64,000 nt of DNA, from the NCBI GenBank assembly GCA_964017235.1, contig OZ024930.1, positions 148,924,221 to 148,988,220 of the forward strand, in the 5' to 3' direction. Below, piece after piece: positions 52,952 to 64,000 of this stretch (within the stretch, counting starts at the first letter, position 1; every line of letters starts with the position of its first letter). The DNA comes from Sabellastarte sp. h YS-2021. Its lineage: Eukaryota > Annelida > Polychaeta > Sabellida > Sabellidae. The notes beneath the pieces are model-generated. The model was not told the origin of the DNA and made no database searches. It worked only from the letters and a program-made list of their open reading frames with translations. The position numbers and the translations under genes were made by a program.

Positions 52952-55900
52952 TAGTTTGGAAACTCTTGCCACGACCTGTCAAGGCTACACCGACTAAGTA
53001 CCGGGATGGCCTTTTTTCCTCCGTAACCAAGTCAAATATTGAGCTGTAACCCTGGAATTTGGGCAGGACATTAGTTTTGTGGCACAATTGATTATGGCAA
53101 TGATTTGAGAGTTACATCTAGGTATGAAACTTTTGTAACGACTTTTCCAAGTACCCGGAGCGCCATTTTTCTGTAAGTAGGTCAAGTATTGAGATGTAAT
53201 GCTGCAATTTGGGCGAGTCATTTGTTTAGTGGCACTAGTGATATTAACAATGATTTCAGACTTACATCTAGCTGGCAAACTCATGCCGCGACCTGTCCAG
53301 GCTAAATCGACAATGTACCGAGATGGCCGTTTTTTCTCCATAACCAAGTCAAATATTGAGATGTAACGTTGAAATTTGTGCAGGATATTAGTTACATGGC
53401 ACTAGTGATAACAGAAGAGATTTCAGACTTACATCTAGTTTGGAAACTCTTGCCACGACCTGTCAAGGCTACACCGCCTAAGTACCGGGATGGCCTTTTT
53501 TCCTCCGTAACCAAGTCAAATATTGAGCTGTAACACTGGAATTTGGGCAGGACATTAGTTTTGTGGCACAATTGATTATGGCAATGATTTGAGAGTTACA
53601 TCTAGGTATGAAACTTTTGTAACGACTTTTCCAAGTACCCGGAGCGCCATTTTTCCTCTGTAAGTAGGTCAAGTATTGAGATGTAATGCTGCAATTTGGG
53701 CGAGTCATTTGTTTAGTGGCACTAGTGATATTAACAATGATTTCAGACTTACATCTAGCTGGCAAACTCGTGCCGCGACCTGTCCAGGCTAAATCGACAA
53801 TGTACCGAGATGGCCGTTTTTTCTCCATAACCAAGTCAAATATTGAGATGTAACGTTGAAATTTGTGCAGGATATTAGTTACATGGCACTAGTGATAACA
53901 GAAGAGATTTCAGACTTACATCTAGTTTGGAAACTCTTGCCACGACCTGTCAAGGCTACACCGCCTAAGTACCGGGATGGCCTTTTTTGGTCTGTAACCA
54001 AGTCAAATATTGAGATGTAATGCTGGAATTTGGGTGAGACATTAGTTTCGTTGCACTAGTGATAACAAAAATGATTTGAGACTTACATCTAGGTGGGAAA
54101 CCCATGTTGCAAGTTGTCCATGTTCCATCACCCGACTACACGAAGGGCCTTTTCTACTCTGTAAATAAGTCAAATATTGAGATGTAACGCTGCAATTTGG
54201 GTGAGTCATTTGTTTAGTGGCACTAGTGATAACAACAATGATTTCAGACTTACATCTAGCGGGCAAACTCATGCTACGACCTGTCCAGGCTAAATCGCCA
54301 AAGTACCGAGATGGCCGTTTTTTCTCTGTAACCAAGTCAAATATTGAGATGTAACGTTGAAATTTGTGCATGATATTAGTTACATGGCACTAGTGATAAC
54401 AGAAGTTGATTTCAGACTTACATCTAGTTTGGAAACTCTTGCCACGACCTGTCAAGGCTACATCGCCTAAGTACCGGGATGGCCTTTTTTCCTCTGTAAC
54501 CAAGTCAAATATTGAGCTGTAACGCTGGAATTTGGGCAGGACATTAGTTTTGTGGCACAATTGATTATGGCAGTGATTTGAGAGTTACATCTAGGTATGA
54601 AACTTTTGTAACAACTTTTCCAAGTACCCGGAGCGCCATTTTTCCTCTGTAAGTAGGTCAAGTATTGAGATGTAATGCTGCAATTTGGGCGAGTCATTTG
54701 TTTAGTGGCACTAGTGATATTAACAATGATTTCAGACTTACATCTAGCTGGCAAACTCATGCCGCGACCTGTCCAGGCTAAATCGACAATGTACCGAGAT
54801 GGCCGTTTTTTCTCCATAACCAAGTCAAATATTGAGATGTAACGTTGAAATTTGTGCAGGATATTAGTTACATGGCACTAGTGATAACAGAAGAGATTTC
54901 AGACTTACATCTAGTTTGGAAACTCTTGCCACGACCTGTCAAGGCTACACTGCCTAAGTACCGGGATGGCCTTTTTTCCTCTGTAACCAAGTCAAATATT
55001 GAGCTGTAACGCTGGAATTTGGGCAGGACATTAGTTTTGTGGCACAATTGATTATGGCAATGATTTGAGAGTTACATCTAGGTATGAAACTTTTGTAACG
55101 ACTTTTCCAAGTACCCGGAGCGCCATTTTTCCTCTGTAAGTAGGTCAAGTATTGAGATGTAATGCTGCAATTTGGGCGAGTCATTTGTTTAGTGGCACTA
55201 GTGATATTAACAATGATTTCAGACTTACATCTAGCTGGCAAACTCATGCCGCGACCTGTCCAGGCTAAATCGACAATGTACCGAGATGGCCGTTTTTTCT
55301 CCATAACCAAGTCAAATATTGAGATGTAACGTTGAAATTTGTGCAGGATATTAGTTACATGGCACTAGTGATAACAGAAGAGATTTCAGACTTACATCTA
55401 GTTTGGAAACTCTTGCCACGACCTGTCAAGGCTACACCGCCTAAGTACCGGGATGGCCTTTTTTCCTCCGTAACCAAGTCAAATATTGAGCTGTAACGCT
55501 GGAATTTGGGCAGGACATTAGTTTTGTGGCACAATTGATTATGGCAATGATTTGAGAGTTACATCTAGGTATGAAACTTTTGTAACGACTTTTCCAAGTA
55601 CCCGGAGCGCCATTTTTCCTCTGTAAGTAGGTCAAGTATTGAGATGTAATGCTGCAATTTGGGCGAGTCATTTGTTTAGTGGCACTAGTGATATTAACAA
55701 TGATTTCAGACTTACATCTAGCTGGCAAACTCATGCCGCGACCTGTCCAGGCTAAATGGACAATGTACCTAGATGGCCGTTTTTTCTCCATAACCAAGTC
55801 AAATATTGAGATGTAACGTTGAAATTTGTGCAGGATATTAGTTACATGGCACTAGTGATAACAGAAGAGATTTCAGACTTACATCTAGTTTGGAAACTCT

Positions 55901-58168
55901 TGCCACGACCTGTCAAGGCTACACCGCCTAAGTACCGGGATGGCCTTTTTTCCTCCGTAACCAAGTCAAATATTGAGCTGTAACGCTGGAATTTGGGCAG
56001 GACATTAGTTTTGTGGCACAATTGATTATGGCAATGATTTGAGAGTTACATCTAGGTATGAAACTTTTGTAACGACTTTTCCAAGTACCCGGAGCGCCAT
56101 TTTTCCTCTGTAAGTAGGTCAAGTATTGAGATGTAATGCTGCAATTTGGGCGAGTCATTTGTTTAGTGTCACTAGTGATATTAACAATGATTTCAGACTT
56201 ACATCTAGCTGGCAAACTCATGCCGCGACCTGTCCAGGCTAAATCGACAATGTACCGAGATGGCCGTTTTTTCTCCATAACCAAGTCAAATATTGAGATG
56301 TAACGTTGAAATTTGTGCAGGATATTAGTTACATGGCACTAGTGATAACAGAAGAGATTTCAGACTTACATCTAGTTTGGAAACTCTTGCCACGACCTGT
56401 CAAGGCTACACCGCCTAAGTACCGGGATGGCCTTTTTTGGTCTGTAACCAAGTCAAATATTGAGATGTAATGCTGGAATTTGGGTGAGACATTAGTTTCG
56501 TTGCACTAGTGATAACAAAAATGATTTGAGACTTACATCTAGGTGGGAAACCCATGTTGCAAGTTGTCCATGTTCCATCACCCGACTACACGAAGGGCCT
56601 TTTCTACTCTGTAAATAAGTCAAATATTGAGATGTAACGCTGCAATTTGGGTGAGTCATTTGTTTAGTGGCACTAGTGATAACAACAATGATTTCAGACT
56701 TACATCTAGCGGGCAAACTCATGCTGCGACCTGTCCAGGCTAAATCGCCAAAGTACCGAGATGGCCGTTTTTTCTCTGTAACCAAGTCAAATATTGAGAT
56801 GTAACGTTGAAATTTGTGCATGATATTAGTTACATGGCACTAGTGATAACAGAAGTTGATTTCAGACTTACATCTAGTTTGGAAACTCTTGCCACGACCT
56901 GTCAAGGCTACATCGCCTAAGTACCGGGATGGCCTTTTTTCCTCTGTAACCAAGTCAAATATTGAGCTGTAACGCTGGAATTTGGGCAGGACATTAGTTT
57001 TGTGGCACAATTGATTATGGCAGTGATTTGAGAGTTACATCTAGGTATGAAACTTTTGTAACAACTTTTCCAAGTACCCGGAGCGCCATTTTTCCTCTGT
57101 AAGTAGGTCAAGTATTGAGATGTAATGCTGCAATTTGGGCGAGTCATTTGTTTAGTGGCACTAGTGATATTAACAATGATTTCAGACTTACATCTAGCTG
57201 GCAAACTCATGCCGCGACCTGTCCAGGCTAAATCGACAATGTACCGAGATGGCCGTTTTTTCTCCATAACCAAGTCAAATATTGAGATGTAACGTTGAAA
57301 TTTGTGCAGGATATTAGTTACATGGCACTAGTGATAACAGAAGAGATTTCAGACTTACATCTAGTTTGGAAACTCTTGCCACGACCTGTCAAGGCTACAC
57401 TGCCTAAGTACCGGGATGGCCTTTTTTCCTCTGTAACCAAGTCAAATATTGAGCTGTAACGCTGGAATTTGGGCAGGACATTAGTTTTGTGGCACAATTG
57501 ATTATGGCAATGATTTGAGAGTTACATCTAGGTATGAAACTTTTGTAACGACTTTTCCAAGTACCCGGAGCGCCATTTTTCCTCTGTAAGTAGGTCAAGT
57601 ATTGAGATGTAATGCTGCAATTTGGGCGAGTCATTTGTTTAGTGGCACTAGTGATATTAACAATGATTTCAGACTTACATCTAGCTGGCAAACTCATGCC
57701 GCGACCTGTCCAGGCTAAATCGACAATGTACCGAGATGGCCGTTTTTTCTCCATAACCAAGTCAAATATTGAGATGTAACGTTGAAATTTGTGCAGGATA
57801 TTAGTTACATGGCACTAGTGATAACAGAAGAGATTTCAGACTTACATCTAGTTTGGAAACTCTTGCCACGACCTGTCAAGGCTACACCGCCTAAGTACCG
57901 GGATGGCCTTTTTTCCTCCGTAACCAAGTCAAATATTGAGCTGTAACGCTGGAATTTGGGCAGGACATTAGTTTTGTGGCACAATTGATTATGGCAATGA
58001 TTTGAGAGTTACATCTAGGTATGAAACTTTTGTAACGACTTTTCCAAGTACCCGGAGCGCCATTTTTCCTCTGTAAGTAGGTCAAGTATTGAGATGTAAT
58101 GCTGCAATTTGGGCGAGTCATTTGTTTAGTGTCACTAGTGATATTAACAATGATTTCAGACTTACATC
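52952..58168 (+). repeat. Long HOR unit rD-T-k-g-v-S-k-g-s (5217 bp)
   Basis: Blocks start at 52952 (rD), 53436 (T), 54425 (k), 54912 (g), 55399 (v), 55886 (S), 56875 (k), 57362 (g) and 57849 (s). The second v trimer of the 30952 type is missing, so g is followed by s. E of T has the private ATGCTACGACC at 54271. Confidence 0.9.
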
Positions 58169-58293
58169 TAGTTTGGAAACTCTTGCCACGACCTGTCAAG
58201 GCTACACCGACTAAGTACCGGGATGGCCTTTTTTCCTCCGTAACCAAGTCAAATATTGAGCTGTAACCCTGGAATTTGGGCAGGACATTAGTT
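53436..58293 (+). repeat. Segmental tandem duplication, left copy
   Basis: The order T-k-g-v-S-k-g-s plus the start of r repeats at +5707. The copies share the private E variant ATGCTACGACC (54271 and 59978), seen nowhere else in the window, and the same missing v before s. Overlaps the HOR entries on purpose. Confidence 0.85.
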
Positions 58294-61200
58294 TTGTGGC
58301 ACAATTGATTATGGCAATGATTTGAGAGTTACATCTAGGTATGAAACTTTTGTAACGACTTTTCCAAGTACCCGGAGCGCCATTTTTCCTCTGTAAGTAG
58401 GTCAAGTATTGAGATGTAATGCTGCAATTTGGGCGAGTCATTTGTTTAGTGGCACTAGTGATATTAACAATGATTTCAGACTTACATCTAGCTGGCAAAC
58501 TCATGCCGCGACCTGTCCAGGCTAAATCGACAATGTACCGAGATGGCCGTTTTTTCTCCATAACCAAGTCAAATATTGAGATGTAACGTTGAAATTTGTG
58601 CAGGATATTAGTTACATGGCACTAGTGATAACAGAAGAGATTTCAGACTTACATCTAGTTTGGAAACTCTTGCCACGACCTGTCAAGGCTACACCGCCTA
58701 AGTACCGGGATGGCCTTTTTTCCTCCGTAACCAAGTCAAATATTGAGCTGTAACGCTGGAATTTGGGCAGGACATTAGTTTTGTGGCACAATTGATTATG
58801 GCAATGATTTGAGAGTTACATCTAGGTATGAAACTTTTGTAACGACTTTTCCAAGTACCCGGAGCGCCATTTTTCCTCTGTAAGTAGGTCAAGTATTGAG
58901 ATGTAATGCTGCAATTTGGGCGAGTCATTTGTTTAGTGGCACTAGTGATATTAACAATGATTTCAGACTTACATCTAGCTGGCAAACTCATGCCGCGACC
59001 TGTCCAGGCTAAATCGACAATGTACCGAGATGGCCGTTTTTTCTCCATAACCAAGTCAAATATTGAGATGTAACGTTGAAATTTGTGCAGGATATTAGTT
59101 ACATGGCACTAGTGATAACAGAAGAGATTTCAGACTTACATCTAGTTTGGAAACTCTTGCCACGACCTGTCAAGGCTACACCGCCTAAGTACCGGGATGG
59201 CCTTTTTTCCTCCGTAACCAAGTCAAATATTGAGCTGTAACACTGGAATTTGGGCAGGACATTAGTTTTGTGGCACAATTGATTATGGCAATGATTTGAG
59301 AGTTACATCTAGGTATGAAACTTTTGTAACGACTTTTCCAAGTACCCGGAGCGCCATTTTTCCTCTGTAAGTAGGTCAAGTATTGAGATGTAATGCTGCA
59401 ATTTGGGCGAGTCATTTGTTTAGTGGCACTAGTGATATTAACAATGATTTCAGACTTACATCTAGCTGGCAAACTCGTGCCGCGACCTGTCCAGGCTAAA
59501 TCGACAATGTACCGAGATGGCCGTTTTTTCTCCATAACCAAGTCAAATATTGAGATGTAACGTTGAAATTTGTGCAGGATATTAGTTACATGGCACTAGT
59601 GATAACAGAAGAGATTTCAGACTTACATCTAGTTTGGAAACTCTTGCCACGACCTGTCAAGGCTACACCGCCTAAGTACCGGGATGGCCTTTTTTGGTCT
59701 GTAACCAAGTCAAATATTGAGATGTAATGCTGGAATTTGGGTGAGACATTAGTTTCGTTGCACTAGTGATAACAAAAATGATTTGAGACTTACATCTAGG
59801 TGGGAAACCCATGTTGCAAGTTGTCCATGTTCCATCACCCGACTACACGAAGGGCCTTTTCTACTCTGTAAATAAGTCAAATATTGAGATGTAACGCTGC
59901 AATTTGGGTGAGTCATTTGTTTAGTGGCACTAGTGATAACAACAATGATTTCAGACTTACATCTAGCGGGCAAACTCATGCTACGACCTGTCCAGGCTAA
60001 ATCGCCAAAGTACCGAGATGGCCGTTTTTTCTCTGTAACCAAGTCAAATATTGAGATGTAACGTTGAAATTTGTGCATGATATTAGTTACATGGCACTAG
60101 TGATAACAGAAGTTGATTTCAGACTTACATCTAGTTTGGAAACTCTTGCCACGACCTGTCAAGGCTACATCGCCTAAGTACCGGGATGGCCTTTTTTCCT
60201 CTGTAACCAAGTCAAATATTGAGCTGTAACGCTGGAATTTGGGCAGGACATTAGTTTTGTGGCACAATTGATTATGGCAGTGATTTGAGAGTTACATCTA
60301 GGTATGAAACTTTTGTAACAACTTTTCCAAGTACCCGGAGCGCCATTTTTCCTCTGTAAGTAGGTCAAGTATTGAGATGTAATGCTGCAATTTGGGCGAG
60401 TCATTTGTTTAGTGGCACTAGTGATATTAACAATGATTTCAGACTTACATCTAGCTGGCAAACTCATGCCGCGACCTGTCCAGGCTAAATCGACAATGTA
60501 CCGAGATGGCCGTTTTTTCTCCATAACCAAGTCAAATATTGAGATGTAACGTTGAAATTTGTGCAGGATATTAGTTACATGGCACTAGTGATAACAGAAG
60601 AGATTTCAGACTTACATCTAGTTTGGAAACTCTTGCCACGACCTGTCAAGGCTACACTGCCTAAGTACCGGGATGGCCTTTTTTCCTCTGTAACCAAGTC
60701 AAATATTGAGCTGTAACGCTGGAATTTGGGCAGGACATTAGTTTTGTGGCACAATTGATTATGGCAATGATTTGAGAGTTACATCTAGGTATGAAACTTT
60801 TGTAACGACTTTTCCAAGTACCCGGAGCGCCATTTTTCCTCTGTAAGTAGGTCAAGTATTGAGATGTAATGCTGCAATTTGGGCGAGTCATTTGTTTAGT
60901 GGCACTAGTGATATTAACAATGATTTCAGACTTACATCTAGCTGGCAAACTCATGCCGCGACCTGTCCAGGCTAAATCGACAATGTACCGAGATGGCCGT
61001 TTTTTCTCCATAACCAAGTCAAATATTGAGATGTAACGTTGAAATTTGTGCAGGATATTAGTTACATGGCACTAGTGATAACAGAAGAGATTTCAGACTT
61101 ACATCTAGTTTGGAAACTCTTGCCACGACCTGTCAAGGCTACACCGCCTAAGTACCGGGATGGCCTTTTTTCCTCCGTAACCAAGTCAAATATTGAGCTG

Positions 61201-63875
61201 TAACGCTGGAATTTGGGCAGGACATTAGTTTTGTGGCACAATTGATTATGGCAATGATTTGAGAGTTACATCTAGGTATGAAACTTTTGTAACGACTTTT
61301 CCAAGTACCCGGAGCGCCATTTTTCCTCTGTAAGTAGGTCAAGTATTGAGATGTAATGCTGCAATTTGGGCGAGTCATTTGTTTAGTGGCACTAGTGATA
61401 TTAACAATGATTTCAGACTTACATCTAGCTGGCAAACTCATGCCGCGACCTGTCCAGGCTAAATGGACAATGTACCTAGATGGCCGTTTTTTCTCCATAA
61501 CCAAGTCAAATATTGAGATGTAACGTTGAAATTTGTGCAGGATATTAGTTACATGGCACTAGTGATAACAGAAGAGATTTCAGACTTACATCTAGTTTGG
61601 AAACTCTTGCCACGACCTGTCAAGGCTACACCGCCTAAGTACCGGGATGGCCTTTTTTCCTCCGTAACCAAGTCAAATATTGAGCTGTAACGCTGGAATT
61701 TGGGCAGGACATTAGTTTTGTGGCACAATTGATTATGGCAATGATTTGAGAGTTACATCTAGGTATGAAACTTTTGTAACGACTTTTCCAAGTACCCGGA
61801 GCGCCATTTTTCCTCTGTAAGTAGGTCAAGTATTGAGATGTAATGCTGCAATTTGGGCGAGTCATTTGTTTAGTGTCACTAGTGATATTAACAATGATTT
61901 CAGACTTACATCTAGCTGGCAAACTCATGCCGCGACCTGTCCAGGCTAAATCGACAATGTACCGAGATGGCCGTTTTTTCTCCATAACCAAGTCAAATAT
62001 TGAGATGTAACGTTGAAATTTGTGCAGGATATTAGTTACATGGCACTAGTGATAACAGAAGAGATTTCAGACTTACATCTAGTTTGGAAACTCTTGCCAC
62101 GACCTGTCAAGGCTACACCGCCTAAGTACCGGGATGGCCTTTTTTGGTCTGTAACCAAGTCAAATATTGAGATGTAATGCTGGAATTTGGGTGAGACATT
62201 AGTTTCGTTGCACTAGTGATAACAAAAATGATTTGAGACTTACATCTAGGTGGGAAACCCATGTTGCAAGTTGTCCATGTTCCATCACCCGACTACACGA
62301 AGGGCCTTTTCTACTCTGTAAATAAGTCAAATATTGAGATGTAACGCTGCAATTTGGGTGAGTCATTTGTTTAGTGGCACTAGTGATAACAACAATGATT
62401 TCAGACTTACATCTAGCGGGCAAACTCATGCTGCGACCTGTCCAGGCTAAATCGCCAAAGTACCGAGATGGCCGTTTTTTCTCTGTAACCAAGTCAAATA
62501 TTGAGATGTAACGTTGAAATTTGTGCATGATATTAGTTACATGGCACTAGTGATAACAGAAGTTGATTTCAGACTTACATCTAGTTTGGAAACTCTTGCC
62601 ACGACCTGTCAAGGCTACATCGCCTAAGTACCGGGATGGCCTTTTTTCCTCTGTAACCAAGTCAAATATTGAGCTGTAACGCTGGAATTTGGGCAGGACA
62701 TTAGTTTTGTGGCACAATTGATTATGGCAGTGATTTGAGAGTTACATCTAGGTATGAAACTTTTGTAACAACTTTTCCAAGTACCCGGAGCGCCATTTTT
62801 CCTCTGTAAGTAGGTCAAGTATTGAGATGTAATGCTGCAATTTGGGCGAGTCATTTGTTTAGTGGCACTAGTGATATTAACAATGATTTCAGACTTACAT
62901 CTAGCTGGCAAACTCATGCCGCGACCTGTCCAGGCTAAATCGACAATGTACCGAGATGGCCGTTTTTTCTCCATAACCAAGTCAAATATTGAGATGTAAC
63001 GTTGAAATTTGTGCAGGATATTAGTTACATGGCACTAGTGATAACAGAAGAGATTTCAGACTTACATCTAGTTTGGAAACTCTTGCCACGACCTGTCAAG
63101 GCTACACTGCCTAAGTACCGGGATGGCCTTTTTTCCTCTGTAACCAAGTCAAATATTGAGCTGTAACGCTGGAATTTGGGCAGGACATTAGTTTTGTGGC
63201 ACAATTGATTATGGCAATGATTTGAGAGTTACATCTAGGTATGAAACTTTTGTAACGACTTTTCCAAGTACCCGGAGCGCCATTTTTCCTCTGTAAGTAG
63301 GTCAAGTATTGAGATGTAATGCTGCAATTTGGGCGAGTCATTTGTTTAGTGGCACTAGTGATATTAACAATGATTTCAGACTTACATCTAGCTGGCAAAC
63401 TCATGCCGCGACCTGTCCAGGCTAAATCGACAATGTACCGAGATGGCCGTTTTTTCTCCATAACCAAGTCAAATATTGAGATGTAACGTTGAAATTTGTG
63501 CAGGATATTAGTTACATGGCACTAGTGATAACAGAAGAGATTTCAGACTTACATCTAGTTTGGAAACTCTTGCCACGACCTGTCAAGGCTACACCGCCTA
63601 AGTACCGGGATGGCCTTTTTTCCTCCGTAACCAAGTCAAATATTGAGCTGTAACGCTGGAATTTGGGCAGGACATTAGTTTTGTGGCACAATTGATTATG
63701 GCAATGATTTGAGAGTTACATCTAGGTATGAAACTTTTGTAACGACTTTTCCAAGTACCCGGAGCGCCATTTTTCCTCTGTAAGTAGGTCAAGTATTGAG
63801 ATGTAATGCTGCAATTTGGGCGAGTCATTTGTTTAGTGTCACTAGTGATATTAACAATGATTTCAGACTTACATC
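58169..63875 (+). repeat. Long HOR unit r-(BCA)-T-k-g-v-S-k-g-s (5707 bp)
   Basis: Blocks start at 58169 (r), 58656 (plain B-C-A with GTAACGCTGG and CTCATGCC), 59143 (T), 60132 (k), 60619 (g), 61106 (v), 61593 (S), 62582 (k), 63069 (g) and 63556 (s). From T on, every block sits +5707 from the previous unit, and E again has ATGCTACGACC, at 59978. Confidence 0.9.
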
Positions 63876-64000
63876 TAGTTTGGAAACTCTTGCCACGACC
63901 TGTCAAGGCTACACCGACTAAGTACCGGGATGGCCTTTTTTCCTCCGTAACCAAGTCAAATATTGAGCTGTAACCCTGGAATTTGGGCAGGACATTAGTT
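59143..64000 (+). repeat. Segmental tandem duplication, right copy
   Basis: Second copy of the 53436 segment at +5707, running to the window edge, so its true right end is unknown. Its left boundary is near 59143, because the preceding trimer (58656) differs from the rD block before the left copy. Confidence 0.83.
63876..64000 (+). repeat. Partial r-block B monomer at the window edge
   Basis: The first 125 bp of a B monomer with the r markers ACCGACTAAG and GTAACCCTGG. The array continues past the end of the window. Confidence 0.9.

Larger units (their letters stand above)
1..64000 (+). repeat. Satellite DNA array with three-level higher-order structure
   Basis: The window is entirely head-to-tail monomers of 150-168 bp, roughly 390 of them. 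Nearly all monomers share two landmarks: a central box AAGTCAAATATTGAG (AGGTCAAGTATTGAG in C) followed by ATGTAA or CTGTAA, and the end TTACATC/TAG used here as the monomer boundary. The TAG phase is a convention. Monomers group into trimers A-B-C (487 bp) and A-F-D (501 bp), and these into HOR units of 2.3-5.9 kb. Block lengths of 320, 484, 487, 988 and 989 bp, plus one of 1156 bp, account for every base after the first monomer, so there is no insertion or unique sequence. Such arrays are typical of eukaryotic heterochromatin; the family and species are not recognised. The strand label only reflects the orientation used here. Confidence 0.97.

Noticed and set aside
210..63954. Tandem minus-strand open frames of 86-137 codons as a protein family
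   Set aside because: They repeat with the 487/989-bp satellite period, their ends move with small indels and single-base changes (T5/T6 run, CCAAG/TCAAG), they overlap each other at the B-C dimers, and they show no recognisable domain, signal peptide or coding context.
1..64000. CRISPR array
   Set aside because: There are no short repeats separated by unique spacers. The whole 150-168 bp unit is repeated.
1..64000. Transposable element or LTR origin
   Set aside because: I see no target-site duplication, terminal repeat, primer-binding site, polypurine tract or enzyme-coding frame. The 8-bp inverted arms are inside each monomer and not at element ends.
1..64000. Telomeric or rDNA spacer array
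   Set aside because: No TTAGGG/TTTAGGG-type runs and no rRNA gene sequence occur anywhere in the window.
1..64000. Named satellite family (for example a known 155-180 bp plant centromere repeat)
   Set aside because: The monomer size fits many families, but I could not match the sequence to one from memory. A search of Repbase/Dfam and plant satellite collections with one A-B-C trimer would decide.

Overview
The whole 64 kb is one uninterrupted tandem satellite array. I see no gene, tRNA, rRNA, transposon, CRISPR array or unique spacer. Every monomer lies head to tail in the same orientation, and the monomer blocks I traced add up to exactly 64,000 bases. Kilobase-scale arrays of nucleosome-sized monomers with higher-order structure are typical of eukaryotic constitutive heterochromatin (centromeric, pericentromeric, knob or subtelomeric). 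I do not recognise the satellite family, so the species and the chromosomal location stay open. Many variants between copies are C/T or G/A changes at CpG, which suggests a genome with cytosine methylation, such as a plant or a vertebrate.

The array has three levels. Level 1 is a monomer of 150-168 bp, which I phase at the TAG of a conserved TTACATC/TAG junction. There are six types: A (167), B (167), C (153), D (167), E (168) and F (167). F is a B variant with TTTTTTGGTCTG and a different right half. Level 2 is a trimer, either A-B-C (487 bp) or A-F-D (501 bp); E is an A-like monomer that opens the trimer after A-F-D. Level 3 is a 17-monomer higher-order repeat (HOR) of 2767 bp, seen intact three times (13376-16142, 16143-18909, 21662-24428). 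Other units are edited versions with trimers or dimers gained, lost or fused.

Block codes, each block starting at a B monomer: T = B-C-A-F-D-E (989 bp), A usually CTCGTGCC. n = B-C-A just after E, with ACATCGCC and CTCTGT. k = like n but with GGCAGTGATT and AACAACTTTT. g = B-C-A with ACACTGCC. v = B-C-A whose A reads AAATGGACAATG and ACCTAGATGG. s = B-C only (320 bp), C usually GTGTCACTAG. r = B-C-A with GTAACCCTGG; rD = the same with a 3-bp deletion in C (484 bp). M = B-C-A-F-D-E with a 1-bp shorter T run in A (988 bp). m = B-C plus an A/E hybrid. S = s-type B-C followed by A-F-D-E (989 bp). The canonical HOR is rD-T-n-v-s.

Three domains are visible. 1-11.1 kb carries M blocks and CTCAGT variants and ends in a cluster of hybrid monomers at 10.1-11.1 kb. 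11.1-31 kb is mostly the canonical 2767-bp HOR and simple edits of it. 31-64 kb holds longer units of up to about 5.9 kb with the order T-k-g-v-S-k-g-(v)-s, including a tandem 5707-bp segmental duplication at the right end. The pattern fits unequal crossover or gene conversion between in-register monomers. Nothing in the window codes for a recognisable product; the recurrent 97-137 codon minus-strand frames are by-products of the repeat.
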